Part shown: in pieces, positions 35,101 through 49,429 of the stretch
Numbering within the stretch: the first letter of the stretch is position 1
Layout: every line of letters starts with the position of its first letter
Assembly (NCBI GenBank): GCA_964007475.1
Contig: CAXFZM010000080.1
Location: 309,044-373,043 of the forward strand
Reading direction: 5' to 3'
DNA from: Hybos culiciformis
Taxonomy: Eukaryota; Arthropoda; Insecta; Diptera; Hybotidae
DNA: 64,000 bases
Notes under the pieces: generated by a model
Seen by the model: the letters and a program-made list of their open reading frames with translations, nothing else
Database searches by the model: none
Told to the model about the DNA's origin: nothing
Program-made: the position numbers and the translations under genes

Positions 35101-37535
35101 CGAAGGTTCTCCGAGGTCTGGAGCCCGAGTAATGAACAAAAAACCAGTCCAAAGTCAACATTTTATGTGTTAAAGCTAGGGGGTTTGCTCACCTTATCGT
35201 TTATTTCTCCGGATCTAGAAAACCGATTTTCATTAAAATTGCATAGAAAGAAGCGTAATTTCTAGACCTTTCATTTAAGCCAAAAACGGAGGTCCGCCGA
35301 AGTCTGGAGCCGGAGTAATGAACAAAAAACCAGCCCAAAGTCAACATTTTATGTGTTAAAGTTAGGGGGTTTGCTCACCTTATCGTTTATTTCTCCGGAT
35401 CTAGAAAACCGATTTTCATAAAAATTGCACAGAAAGAAGCGTAATTTCTAGACCTTTAATTTAAGCCAAAAACGGAGGTCCGCCGAAGTCTGGAGCCGCA
35501 GTAATGAACAAAAACCAGCCCAAAGTCAACATTTTATGTGTTAAAGTTAGGGGGTTTGCTCACCTTATCGTTTATTTCTCCGGATCTAGAAAACCGATTT
35601 TCATAAAAATTGCACAGAAAGAAGCGTAATTTCTAGACCTTTAATTTAAGCCAAAAACGAAGGTTCTCCGAGGTCTGGAGCCCGAGTAATGAACAAAAAA
35701 CCAGCCCAAAGTCAACATTTTATGTGTTAAAGTTAGGGGGTTTGCTCACCTTATCGTTTATTTCTCCGGATCTAGAAAACCGATTTTCAAAAAAATTGCA
35801 CAGAAAGAAGCGTAATTTCTAGACCTTTAATTTAAGCCAAAAACGGAGGTTCTCCGAGGTCTAGAGCCGGAGTAATGAACAAAAAACCAGCCCAAAGTCA
35901 ACATTTTATGTGTTAAAGTTAAGGGGTTTGCTCACCTTATCGTTTACTTCTCCGGATCTAGAAAACCGATTTTCATAAAAATTGCACAGAAAGAAGCGTA
36001 ATTTCTAGACCTTTAATTTAAGCCAAAAACGGAGGTTCTCCGAGGTCTAGAGCCGGAGTAATGAACAAAAAACCAGCCCAAAGTCAACATTTTATGTGTT
36101 AAAGTTAAGGGGTTTGCTCACCTTATCGTTTACTTCTCCGGATCTAGAAAACCGATTTTCATAAAAATTGCACAGAAAGAAGCGTAATTTCTAGACCTTT
36201 AATTTAAGCCAAAAACGGAGGTTCTCCGAGGTCTGGAGCCGGAGTAATGAACAAAAAACCAGCCCAAAGTCAACATTTTATGTGTTAAAGTTAGGGGGTT
36301 TGCTCACCTTATCGTTTATTTCTCCGGATCTAGAAAACTGATTTTCATAAAAATTGCACAGAAAGAAGCGTAATTTCTAGACCTTTAATTTAAGCCAAAA
36401 ACGAAGGTTCTCCGAGGTCTGGAGCCCGAGTAATGAACAAAAAACCAGTCCAAAGTCAACATTTTATGTGTTAAAGCTAGGGGGTTTGCTCACCTTATCG
36501 TTTATTTCTCCGGATCTAGAAAACCGATTTTCATAAAAATTGCACAGAAAGAAGCGTAATTTCTAGACCTTTAATTTAAGACAAAAACGGAGGTTCTCCG
36601 AGGTCTAGAGCCGGAGTAATGAACAAAAAACCAGCCCAAAGTCAACATTTTATGTGTTACAGTTAGGGGGTTTGCTCACCTTATCGTTTATTTCTCCGGA
36701 TCTAGAAAACCGATTTTCATAAAAATTGCACAGAAAGAAGCGTAATTTCTAGACCTTTAATTTAAGCCAAAAACGGAGGTCCGCCGAAGTCTGGAGCCGC
36801 AGTAATGAACAAAAAACCAGCCCAAAGTCAACATTTTATGTGTTAAAGTTAGGGGGTTTGCTCACCTTATCGTTTATTTCTCCGGATCTAGAAAACCGAT
36901 TTTCATAAAAATTGCACAGAAAGAAGCGTAATTTCTAGACCTTTAATTTAAGCCAAAAACGAAGGTTCTCCGAGGTCTGGAGCCCGAGTAATGAACAAAA
37001 AACCAGCCCAAAGTCAACATTTTATGTGTTAAAGTTAGGGGGTTTGCTCACCTTATCGTTTATTTCTCCGGATCTAGAAAACCGATTTTCAAAAAAATTG
37101 CACAGAAAGAAGCGTAATTTCTAGACCTTTAATTTAAGCCAAAAACGGAGGTTCTCCGAGGTCTAGAGCCGGAGTAATGAACAAAAAACCAGCCCAAAGT
37201 CAACATTTTATGTGTTAAAGTTAAGGGGTTTGCTCACCTTATCGTTTACTTCTCCGGATCTAGAAAACCGATTTTCATAAAAATTGCACAGAAAGAAGCG
37301 TAATTTCTAGACCTTTAATTTAAGCCAAAAACGGAGGTTCTCCGAGGTCTGGAGCCGGAGTAATGAACAAAAAACCAGCCCAAAGTCAACATTTTATGTG
37401 TTAAAGCTAGGGGGTTTGCTCACCTTATCGTTTATTTCTCCGGATCTAGAAAACCGATTTTCATTAAAATTGCATAGAAAGAAGCGTAATTTCTAGACCT
37501 TTCATTTAAGCCAAAAACGGAGGTCCGCCGAAGTC
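35101..37535 (+). repeat. Satellite between the two 2.95-kb blocks
   Basis: It is made of G, F, C, E, B and A monomers with no foreign sequence. Consecutive F monomers occur at about 35.8-36.2 kb. 'gccgcagtaatg' occurs near 35500 and 36798, the first in a 185-bp-type monomer with the short A run, a combination not seen in the flanking blocks. Confidence 0.75.
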
Positions 37536-40491
37536 TGGAGCCGGAGTAATGAACAAAAACCAGCCCAAAGTCAACATTTTATGTGTTAAAGTTAGGGGGT
37601 TTGTTCACCTTATCGTTTATTTCTCCGGATCTAGAAAACCGATTTTCATAAAAATTGCACAGAAAGAAGCGTAATTTCTAGACCTTTAATTTAAGACAAA
37701 AACGGAGGTTCTCCGAGGTCTAGAGCCGGAGTAATGAACAAAAAACCAGCCCAAAGTCAACATTTTATGTGTTACAGTTAGGGGGTTTGCTCACCTTATC
37801 GTTTATTTCTCCGGATCTAGAAAACCGATTTTCATAAAAATTGCACAGAAAGAAGCGTAATTTCTAGACCTTTAATTTAAGCCAAAAACGGAGGTCCGCC
37901 GAAGTCTGGAGCCGGAGTAATGAACAAAAAACCAGCCCAAAGTCAACATTTTATGTGTTAAAGTTAGGGGGTTTGCTCACCTTATCGTTTATTTCTCCGG
38001 ATCTAGAAAACCGATTTTCATAAAAATTGCACAGAAAGAAGCGTAATTTCTAGACCTTTAATTTAAGCCAAAAACGAAGGTTCTCCGAGGTCTGGAGCCC
38101 GAGTAATGAACAAAAAACCAGTCCAAAGTCAACATTTTATGTGTTAAAGCTAGGGGGTTTGCTCACCTTATCGTTTATTTCTCCGGATCTAGAAAACCGA
38201 TTTTCATTAAAATTGCATAGAAAGAAGCGTAATTTCTAGACCTTTCATTTAAGCCAAAAACGGAGGTCCGCCGAAGTCTGGAGCCGGAGTAATGAACAAA
38301 AAACCAGCCCAAAGTCAACATTTTATGTGTTAAAGTTAGGGGGTTTGCTCACCTTATCGTTTATTTCTCCGGATCTAGAAAACTGATTTTCATAAAAATT
38401 GCACAGAAAGAAGCGTAATTTCTAGACCTTTAATTTAAGCCAAAAACGGAGGTTCTCCGAGGTCTGGAGCCGGAGTAATGAACAAAAAACCAGCCCGAAG
38501 TCAACATTTTATGTGTTAAAGTTAGGGGGTTTGCTCACCTTATCGTTTATTTCTCCGGATCTAGAAAACCGATTTTCATAAAAATTGCACAGAAAGAAGC
38601 GTAATTTCTAGACCTTTAATTTAAGCCAAAAACTAAGGTTCTCCGAGGTCTGGAGCCCGAGTAATGAACAAAAAACCAGCCCAAAGTCAACATTTTATGT
38701 GTTAAAGTTAGGGGGTTTGCTCACCTTATCGTTTATTTCTCCGGATCTAGAAAACCGATTTTCATAAAAATTGCACAGAAAGAAGCGTAATTTCTAGACC
38801 TTTAATTTAAGCCAAAAACGGAGGTTCTCCGAGGTCTGGAGCCGGAGTAATGAACAAAAAACCAGCCCAAAGTCAACATTTTATGTGTTAAAGTTAGGGG
38901 GTTTGCTCACCTTATCGTTTATTTCTCCGGATCTAGAAAACCGATTTTCATAAAAATTGCACAGAAAGAAGCGTAATTTCTAGACCTTTAATTTAAGCCA
39001 AAAACGGAGGTCCGCCGAAGTCTGGAGCCGGAGTAATGAACAAAAAACCAACCCAAAGTCAACATTTTATGTGTTAAAGTTAGGGGGTTTGCTCACCTTA
39101 TCGTTTATTTCTCCGGATCTAGAAAACCGATTTACATAAAAATTACACAGAAAGAAGCGTAATTTCTAGACCTTTAATTTAAGCCAAAAACGGAGGTTCT
39201 CCGAGGTCTGGAGCCGGAGTAATGAACAAAAAACCAGCCCAAAGTCAACATTTTATGTCTTAAAGTTAGGGGGTTTGCTCACCTTATCGTTTATTTCTCC
39301 GGATCTAGAAAACCGATTTTCATAAAAATTGCACAGAAAGAAGCGTAATTTCTAGACCTTTAATTTAAGCCAAAAACGGAGGTTCTCCGAGGTCTGGAGC
39401 CGGAGTAATGAACAAAAACCAGCCCAAAGTCAACATTTTATGTGTTAAAGTTAGGGGGTTTGTTCACCTTATCGTTTATTTCTCCGGATCTAGAAAACCG
39501 ATTTTCATAAAAATTGCACAGAAAGAAGCGTAATTTCTAGACCTTTAATTTAAGACAAAAACGGAGGTTCTCCGAGGTCTAGAGCCGGAGTAATGAACAA
39601 AAAACCAGCCCAAAGTCAACATTTTATGTGTTACAGTTAGGGGGTTTGCTCACCTTATCGTTTATTTCTCCGGATCTAGAAAACCGATTTTCATAAAAAT
39701 TGCACAGAAAGAAGCGTAATTTCTAGACCTTTAATTTAAGCCAAAAACGGAGGTCCGCCGAAGTCTGGAGCCGCAGTAATGAACAAAAAACCAGCCCAAA
39801 GTCAACATTTTATGTGTTAAAGTTAGGGGGTTTGCTCACCTTATCGTTTATTTCTCCGGATCTAGAAAACCGATTTTCATAAAAATTGCACAGAAAGAAG
39901 CGTAATTTCTAGACCTTTAATTTAAGCCAAAAACGAAGGTTCTCCGAGGTCTGGAGCCCGAGTAATGAACAAAAAACCAGCCCAAAGTCAACATTTTATG
40001 TGTTAAAGTTAGGGGGTTTGCTCACCTTATCGTTTATTTCTCCGGATCTAGAAAACCGATTTTCAAAAAAATTGCACAGAAAGAAGCGTAATTTCTAGAC
40101 CTTTAATTTAAGCCAAAAACGGAGGTTCTCCGAGGTCTAGAGCCGGAGTAATGAACAAAAAACCAGCCCAAAGTCAACATTTTATGTGTTAAAGTTAAGG
40201 GGTTTGCTCACCTTATCGTTTACTTCTCCGGATCTAGAAAACCGATTTTCATAAAAATTGCACAGAAAGAAGCGTAATTTCTAGACCTTTAATTTAAGCC
40301 AAAAACGGAGGTTCTCCGAGGTCTGGAGCCGGAGTAATGAACAAAAAACCAGCCCAAAGTCAACATTTTATGTGTTAAAGTTAGGGGGTTTGCTCACCTT
40401 ATCGTTTATTTCTCCGGATCTAGAAAACTGATTTTCATAAAAATTGCACAGAAAGAAGCGTAATTTCTAGACCTTTAATTTAAGCCAAAAA
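37536..40491 (+). repeat. 2.95-kb block, copy 2 of the 5,391-bp-offset duplication
   Basis: It is the counterpart of 32145-35100, with markers at 38497, 38632, 39252 and 39772. At the left edge a C/B monomer ('ggtccgccgaag') switches to the H pattern. At the right edge the sister copy continues into G while this one continues into A. Confidence 0.88.
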
Positions 40492-41569
40492 CGGAGGTTC
40501 TCCGAGGTCTGGAGCCGGAGTAATGAACAAAAAACCAGCCCAAAGTCAACATTTTATGTGTTAAAGTTAGGGGGTTTGCTCACCTTATCGTTTATTTCTC
40601 CGGATCTAGAAAACCGATTTTCATAAAAATTGCACAGAAAGAAGCGTAATTTCTAGACCTTTAATTTAAGCCAAAAACGAAGGTTCTCCGAGGTCTGGAG
40701 CCCGAGTAATGAACAAAAAACCAGCCCAAAGTCAACATTTTATGTGTTAAAGTTAGGGGGTTTGCTCACCTTATCGTTTATTTCTCCGGATCTAGAAAAC
40801 CGATTTTCATAAAAATTGCACAGAAAGAAGCGTAATTTCTAGACCTTTAATTTAAGCCAAAAACGGAGGTCCGCCGAAGTCTGGAGCCGGAGTAATGAAC
40901 AAAAAACCAACCCAAAGTCAACATTTTATGTGTTAAAGTTAGGGGGTTTGCTCACCTTATCGTTTATTTCTCCGGATCTAGAAAACCGATTTACATAAAA
41001 ATTACACAGAAAGAAGCGTAATTTCTAGACCTTTAATTTAAGCCAAAAACGGAGGTTCTCCGAGGTCTGGAGCCGGAGTAATGAACAAAAAACCAGCCCA
41101 AAGTCAACATTTTATGTGTTAAAGTTAGGGGGTTTGCTCACCTTATCGTTTATTTCTCCGGATCTAGAAAACCGATTTTCATAAAAATTGCACAGAAAGA
41201 AGCGTAATTTCTAGACCTTTAATTTAAGCCAAAAACGGAGGTTCTCCGAGGTCTGGAGCCGGAGTAATGAACAAAAACCAGCCCAAAGTCAACATTTTAT
41301 GTGTTAAAGTTAGGGGGTTTGTTCACCTTATCGTTTATTTCTCCGGATCTAGAAAACCGATTTTCATAAAAATTGCACAGAAAGAAGCGTAATTTCTAGA
41401 CCTTTAATTTAAGACAAAAACGGAGGTTCTCCGAGGTCTAGAGCCGGAGTAATGAACAAAAAACCAGCCCAAAGTCAACATTTTATGTGTTACAGTTAGG
41501 GGGTTTGCTCACCTTATCGTTTATTTCTCCGGATCTAGAAAACCGATTTTCATAAAAATTGCACAGAAA

Positions 41570-44300
41570 GAAGCGTAATTTCTAGACCTTTAATTTAAGC
41601 CAAAAACGGAGGTCCGCCGAAGTCTGGAGCCGGAGTAATGAACAAAAAACCAACCCAAAGTCAACATTTTATGTGTTAAAGTTAGGGGGTTTGCTCACCT
41701 TATCGTTTATTTCTCCGGATCTAGAAAACCGATTTACATAAAAATTACACAGAAAGAAGCGTAATTTCTAGACCTTTAATTTAAGCCAAAAACGGAGGTT
41801 CTCCGAGGTCTGGAGCCGGAGTAATGAACAAAAAACCAGCCCAAAGTCAACATTTTATGTGTTAAAGTTAGGGGGTTTGCTCACCTTATCGTTTATTTCT
41901 CCGGATCTAGAAAACCGATTTTCATAAAAATTGCACAGAAAGAAGCGTAATTTCTAGACCTTTAATTTAAGCCAAAAAGGGAGGTCCGCCGAAGTCTGGA
42001 GCCGCAGTAATGAACAAAAAACCAACCCAAAGTCAACATTTTATGTGTTAAAGTTAGGGGGTTTGCTCACCTTATCGTTTATTTCTCCGGATCTAGAAAA
42101 CCGATTTTCATAAAAATTGCACAGAAAGAAGCGTAATTTCTAGACCTTTAATTTAAGCCAAAAACGGAGGTCCGCCGAAGTCTGGAGCCGGAGTAATGAA
42201 CAAAAAACCAACCCAAAGTCAACATTTTATGTGTTAAAGTTAGGGGGTTTGCTCACCTTATCGTTTATTTCTCCGGATCTAGAAAACCGATTTACATAAA
42301 AATTACACAGAAAGAAGCGTAATTTCTAGACCTTTAATTTAAGCCAAAAACGGAGGTTCTCCGAGGTCTGGAGCCGGAGTAATGAACAAAAAACCAGCCC
42401 AAAGTCAACATTTTATGTGTTAAAGTTAGGGGGTTTGCTCACCTTATCGTTTATTTCTCCGGATCTAGAAAACCGATTTTCATAAAAATTGCACAGAAAG
42501 AAGCGTAATTTCTAGACCTTTAATTTAAGCCAAAAACGGAGGTCCGCCGAAGTCTGGAGCCGCAGTAATGAACAAAAAACCAGCCCAAAGTCAACATTTT
42601 ATGTGTTAAAGTTAGGGGGTTTGCTCACCTTATCGTTTATTTCTCCGGATCTAGAAAACCGATTTTCATAAAAATTGCACAGAAAGAAGCGTAATTTCTA
42701 GACCTTTAATTTAAGCCAAAAACGGAGGTCCGCCGAAGTCTGGAGCCGGAGTAATGAACAAAAAACCAACCCAAAGTCAACATTTTATGTGTTAAAGTTA
42801 GGGGGTTTGCTCACCTTATCGTTTATTTCTCCGGATCTAGAAAACCGATTTACATAAAAATTACACAGAAAGAAGCGTAATTTCTAGACCTTTAATTTAA
42901 GCCAAAAACGGAGGTTCTCCGAGGTCTAGAGCCGGAGTAATGAACAAAAAACCAGCCCAAAGTCAACATTTTATGTGTTACAGTTAGGGGGTTTGCTCAC
43001 CTTATCGTTTATTTCTCCGGATCTAGAAAACCGATTTTCATAAAAATTGCACAGAAAGAAGCGTAATTTCTAGACCTTTAATTTAAGCCAAAAACGGAGG
43101 TCCGCCGAAGTCTGGAGCCGGAGTAATGAACAAAAAACCAACCCAAAGTCAACATTTTATGTGTTAAAGTTAGGGGGTTTGCTCACCTTATCGTTTATTT
43201 CTCCGGATCTAGAAAACCGATTTACATAAAAATTACACAGAAAGAAGCGTAATTTCTAGACCTTTAATTTAAGCCAAAAACGGAGGTTCTCCGAGGTCTG
43301 GAGCCGGAGTAATGAACAAAAACCAGCCCAAAGTCAACATTTTATGTGTTAAAGTTAGGGGGTTTGTTCACCTTATCGTTTATTTCTCCGGATCTAGAAA
43401 ACCGATTTTCATAAAAATTGCACAGAAAGAAGCGGAATTTCTAGACCTTTAATTTAAGACAAAAACGGAGGTTCTCCGAGGTCTAGAGCCGGAGTAATGA
43501 ACAAAAAACCAGCCCAAAGTCAACATTTTATGTGTTACAGTTAGGGGGTTTGCTCACCTTATCGTTTATTTCTCCGGATCTAGAAAACCGATTTTCATAA
43601 AAATTGCACAGAAAGAAGCGTAATTCCTAGACCTTTAATTTAAGCCAAAAACGGAGGTCCGCCGAAGTCTGGAGCCGGAGTAATGAACAAAAAACCAACC
43701 CAAAGTCAACATTTTATGTGTTAAAGTTAGGGGGTTTGCTCACCTTATCGTTTATTTCTCCGGATCTAGAAAACCGATTTACATAAAAATTACACAGAAA
43801 GAAGCGTAATTTCTAGACCTTTAATTTAAGCCAAAAACGAAGGTTCTCCGAGGTCTGGAGCCCGAGTAATGAACAAAAAACCAGCCCAAAGTCAACATTT
43901 TATGTGTTAAAGTTAGGGGGTTTGCTCACCTTATCGTTTATTTCTCCGGATCTAGAAAACCGATTTTCATAAAAATTGCACAGAAAGAAGCGTAATTTCT
44001 AGACCTTTAATTTAAGCCAAAAACGGAGGTCCGCCGAAGTCTGGAGCCGGAGTAATGAACAAAAAACCAACCCAAAGTCAACATTTTATGTGTTAAAGTT
44101 AGGGGGTTTGCTCACCTTATCGTTTATTTCTCCGGATCTAGAAAACCGATTTACATAAAAATTACACAGAAAGAAGCGTAATTTCTAGACCTTTAATTTA
44201 AGCCAAAAACGGAGGTTCTCCGAGGTCTGGAGCCGGAGTAATGAACAAAAAACCAGCCCAAAGTCAACATTTTATGTGTTAAAGTTAGGGGGTTTGCTCA
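41570..44300 (+). repeat. Q-D dimer and trimer stretch
   Basis: The 'accaaccc' variant followed by 'tttacat...attacac' recurs at about 41651, 42209, 42767, 43139, 43696 and 44068, at spacings of 558, 558, 372, 557 and 372 bp (3 or 2 monomers). At 42023 'accaaccc' occurs without the D partner, after a 'gccgcagtaatg' half: a hybrid monomer. The usual 5-7-monomer order is lost here. Confidence 0.85.
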
Positions 44301-45120
44301 CCTTATCGTTTATTTCTCCGGATCTAGAAAACCGATTTTCATAAAAATTGCACAGAAAGAAGCGTAATTTCTAGACCTTTAATTTAAGACAAAAACGGAG
44401 GTTCTCCGAGGTCTAGAGCCGGAGTAATGAACAAAAAACCAGCCCAAAGTCAACATTTTATGTGTTACAGTTAGGGGGTTTGCTCACCTTATCGTTTATT
44501 TCTCCGGATCTAGAAAACCGATTTTCATAAAAATTGCACAGAAAGAAGCGTAATTTCTAGACCTTTAATTTAAGCCAAAAACGGAGGTCCGCCGAAGTCT
44601 GGAGCCGCAGTAATGAACAAAAAACCAGCCCAAAGTCAACATTTTATGTGTTAAAGTTAGGGGGTTTGCTCACCTTATCGTTTATTTCTCCGGATCTAGA
44701 AAACCGATTTTCATAAAAATTGCACAGAAAGAAGCGTAATTTCTAGACCTTTAATTTAAGCCAAAAACGAAGGTTCTCCGAGGTCTGGAGCCCGAGTAAT
44801 GAACAAAAAGCCAGCCCAAAGTCAACATTTTATGTGTTAAAGTTAGGGGGTTTGCTCACCTTATCGTTTATTTCTCCGGATCTAGAAAACCGATTTTCAA
44901 AAAAATTGCACAGAAAGAAGCGTAATTTCTAGACCTTTAATTTAAGCCAAAAACGGAGGTTCTCCGAGGTCTAGAGCCGGAGTAATGAACAAAAAACCAG
45001 CCCAAAGTCAACATTTTATGTGTTAAAGTTAAGGGGTTTGCTCACCTTATCGTTTACTTCTCCGGATCTAGAAAACCGATTTTCATAAAAATTGCACAGA
45101 AAGAAGCGTAATTTCTAGAC

Positions 45121-45134
45121 CTTTAATTAAAAAC
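45121..45134 (+). repeat. 6-bp deletion variant of the monomer, copy 1
   Basis: It reads 'ctttaattaaaaac' where the standard monomer has six more bases including 'taagcc'. It is followed by 'agagg' instead of 'ggagg'. The same deletion appears at 46230 and 46596. Confidence 0.9.
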
Positions 45135-46229
45135 AGAGGTTCTCCGAGGTCTGGAGCCGGAGTAATGAACAAAAAACCAGCCCAAAGTCAACATTTTATG
45201 TGTTAAAGTTAGGGGGTTTGCTCACCTTATCGTTTATTTCTCCGGATCTAGAAAACCGATTTTCATAAAAATTGCACAGAAAGAAGCGTAATTTCTAGAC
45301 CTTTAATTTAAGCCAAAAACGAAGGTTCTCCGAGGTCTGGAGCCCGAGTAATGAACAAAAAACCAGCCCAAAGTCAACATTTTATGTGTTAAAGTTAGGG
45401 GGTTTGCTCACCTTATCGTTTATTTCTCCGGATCTAGAAAACCGATTTTCATAAAAATTGCACAGAAAGAAGCGTAATTTCTAGACCTTTAATTTAAGCC
45501 AAAAACGGAGGTCCGCCGAAGTCTGGAGCCGGAGTAATGAACAAAAAACCAGCCCAAAGTCAACATTTTATGTGTTAAAGTTAGGGGGTTTGCTCACCTT
45601 ATCGTTTATTTCTCCGGATCTAGAAAACCGATTTTCATAAAAATTGCACAGAAAGAAGCGTAATTTCTAGACCTTTAATTTAAGCCAAAAACGGAGGTCC
45701 GCCGAAGTCTGGAGCCGGAGTAATGAACAAAAAACCAACCCAAAGTCAACATTTTATGTGTTAAAGTTAGGGGGTTTGCTCACCTTATCGTTTATTTCTC
45801 CGGATCTAGAAAACCGATTTACATAAAAATTACACAGAAAGAAGCGTAATTTCTAGACCTTTAATTTAAGCCAAAAACGGAGGTTCTCCGAGGTCTGGAG
45901 CCGGAGTAATGAACAAAAAACCAGCCCAAAGTCAACATTTTATGTGTTAAAGTTAGGGGGTTTGCTCACCTTATCGTTTATTTCTCCGGATCTAGAAAAC
46001 CGATTTTCATAAAAATTGCACAGAAAGAAGCGTAATTTCTAGACCTTTAATTTAAGCCAAAAACGGAGGTTCTCCGAGGTCTGGAGCCGGAGTAATGAAC
46101 AAAAACCAGCCCAAAGTCAACATTTTATGTGTTAAAGTTAGGGGGTTTGTTCACCTTATCGTTTATTTCTCCGGATCTAGAAAACTGATTTTCATAAAAA
46201 TTGCACAGAAAGAAGCGTAATTTCTAGAC

Positions 46230-46610
46230 CTTTAATTAAAAACGGAGGTTCTCCGAGGTCTGGAGCCGGAGTAATGAACAAAAAACCAGCCCAAAGTCAA
46301 CATTTTATGTGTTAAAGTTAGGGGGTTTGCTCACCTTATCGTTTATTTCTCCGGATCTAGAAAACCGATTTTCATAAAAATTGCACAGAAAGAAGCGTAA
46401 TTTCTAGACCTTTAATTTAAGCCAAAAACGGAGGTTCTCCGAGGTCTGGAGCCGGAGTAATGAACAAAAAAACAGCCCAAAGTCAACATTTTATGTGTTA
46501 AAGTTAGGGGGTTTGCTCACCTTATCGTTTATTTCTCCGGATCTAGAAAACTGATTTTCATAAAAATTGCACAGAAAGAAGCGTAATTTCTAGACCTTTA
46601 ATTAAAAACG
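46230..46610 (+). repeat. 6-bp deletion variant repeated as a dimer
   Basis: 'ctttaattaaaaac' occurs at 46230 and 46596, 366 bp apart (2x186-6). Each is preceded by 'gaaaactgatt'. This is a local two-monomer duplication of the shortened monomer. Confidence 0.87.
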
Positions 46611-49429
46611 GAGGTTCTCCGAGGTCTGGAGCCGGAGTAATGAACAAAAAACCAGCCCAAAGTCAACATTTTATGTGTTAAAGTTAGGGGGTTTGCTCAC
46701 CTTATCGTTTATTTCTCCGGATCTAGAAAACCGATTTTCATAAAAATTGCACAGAAAGAAGCGTAATTTCTAGACCTTTAATTTAAGCCAAAAACGAAGG
46801 TTCTCCGAGGTCTGGAGCCCGAGTAATGAACAAAAAACCAGCCCAAAGTCAACATTTTATGTGTTAAAGTTAGGGGGTTTGCTCACCTTATCGTTTATTT
46901 CTCCGGATCTAGAAAACCGATTTTCATAAAAATTGCACAGAAAGAAGCGTAATTTCTAGACCTTTAATTTAAGCCAAAAACGGAGGTCCGCCGAAGTCTG
47001 GAGCCGGAGTAATGAACAAAAAACCAACCCAAAGTCAACATTTTATGTGTTAAAGTTAGGGGGTTTGCTCACCTTATCGTTTATTTCTCCGGATCTAGAA
47101 AACCGATTTACATAAAAATTACACAGAAAGAAGCGTAATTTCTAGACCTTTAATTTAAGCCAAAAACGGAGGTTCTCCGAGGTCTGGAGCCGGAGTAATG
47201 AACAAAAAACCAGCCCAAAGTCAACATTTTATGTGTTAAAGTTAGGGGGTTTGCTCACCTTATCGTTTATTTCTCCGGATCTAGAAAACCGATTTTCATA
47301 AAAATTGCACAGAAAGAAGCGTAATTTCTAGACCTTTAATTTAAGCCAAAAACGGAGGTTCTCCGAGGTCTGGAGCCGGAGTAATGAACAAAAACCAGCC
47401 CAAAGTCAACATTTTATGTGTTAAAGTTAGGGGGTTTGTTCACCTTATCGTTTATTTCTCCGGATCTAGAAAACCGATTTTCATAAAAATTGCACAGAAA
47501 GAAGCGTAATTTCTAGACCTTTAATTTAAGACAAAAACGGAGGTTCTCCGAGGTCTAGAGCCGGAGTAATGAACAAAAAACCAGCCCAAAGTCAACATTT
47601 TATGTGTTACAGTTAGGGGGTTTGCTCACCTTATCGTTTATTTCTCCGGATCTAGAAAACCGATTTTCATAAAAATTGCACAGAAAGAAGCGTAATTTCT
47701 AGACCTTTAATTTAAGCCAAAAACGGAGGTCCGCCGAAGTCTGGAGCCGGAGTAATGAACAAAAAACCAGCCCAAAGTCAACATTTTATGTGTTAAAGTT
47801 AGGGGGTTTGCTCACCTTATCGTTTATTTCTCCGGATCTAGAAAACCGATTTTCATAAAAATTGCACAGAAAGAAGCGTAATTTCTAGACCTTTAATTTA
47901 AGCCAAAAACGAAGGTTCTCCGAGGTCTGGAGCCCGAGTAATGAACAAAAAACCAGCCCAAAGTCAACATTTTATGTGTTAAAGTTAGGGGGTTTGCTCA
48001 CCTTATCGTTTATTTCTCCGGATCTAGAAAACCGATTTTCAAAAAAATTGCACAGAAAGAAGCGTAATTTCTAGACCTTTAATTTAAGCCAAAAACGGAG
48101 GTTCTCCGAGGTCTAGAGCCGGAGTAATGAACAAAAAACCAGCCCAAAGTCAACATTTTATGTGTTAAAGTTAAGGGGTTTGCTCACCTTATCGTTTACT
48201 TCTTCGGATCTAGAAAACCGATTTTCATAAAAATTGCACAGAAAGAAGCGTAATTTCTAGACCTTTAATTTAAGCCAAAAACGGAGGTTCTCCGAGGTCT
48301 GGAGCCGGAGTAATGAACAAAAAACCAGCCCAAAGTCAACATTTTATGTGTTAAAGTTAGGGGGTTTGCTCACCTTATCGTTTATTTCTCCGGATCTAGA
48401 AAACTGATTTTCATAAAAATTGCACAGAAAGAAGCGTAATTTCTAGACCTTTAATTTAAGCCAAAAACGGAGGTTCTCCGAGGTCTGGAGCCGGAGTAAT
48501 GAACAAAAAACCAGCCCAAAGTCAACATTTTATGTGTTAAAGTTAGGGGGTTTGCTCACCTTATCGTTTATTTCTCCGGATCTAGAAAACCGATTTTCAT
48601 AAAAATTGCACAGAAAGAAGCGTAATTTCTAGACCTTTAATTTAAGCCAAAAACGAAGGTTCTCCGAGGTCTGGAGCCCGAGTAATGAACAAAAAACCAG
48701 CCCAAAGTCAACATTTTATGTGTTAAAGTTAGGGGGTTTGCTCACCTTATCGTTTATTTCTCCGGATCTAGAAAACCGATTTTCATAAAAATTGCACAGA
48801 AAGAAGCGTAATTTCTAGACCTTTAATTTAAGCCAAAAACGGAGGTTCTCCGAGGTCTGGAGCCGGAGTAATGAACAAAAAACCAGCCCAAAGTCAACAT
48901 TTTATGTGTTAAAGTTAGGGGGTTTGCTCACCTTATCGTTTATTTCTCCGGATCTAGAAAACCGATTTTCATAAAAATTGCACAGAAAGAAGCGTAATTT
49001 CTAGACCTTTAATTTAAGCCAAAAACGGAGGTCCGCCGAAGTCTGGAGCCGGAGTAATGAACAAAAAACCAACCCAAAGTCAACATTTTATGTGTTAAAG
49101 TTAGGGGGTTTGCTCACCTTATCGTTTATTTCTCCGGATCTAGAAAACCGATTTACATAAAAATTACACAGAAAGAAGCGTAATTTCTAGACTTTTAATT
49201 TAAGCCAAAAACGGAGGTTCTCCGAGGTCTGGAGCCGGAGTAATGAACAAAAAACCAGCCCAAAGTCAACATTTTATGTGTTAAAGTTAGGGGGTTTGCT
49301 CACCTTATCGTTTATTTCTCCGGATCTAGAAAACCGATTTTCATAAAAATTGCACAGAAAGAAGCGTAATTTCTAGACCTTTAATTTAAGCCAAAAACGG
49401 AGGTTCTCCGAGGTCTGGAGCCGGAGTAA

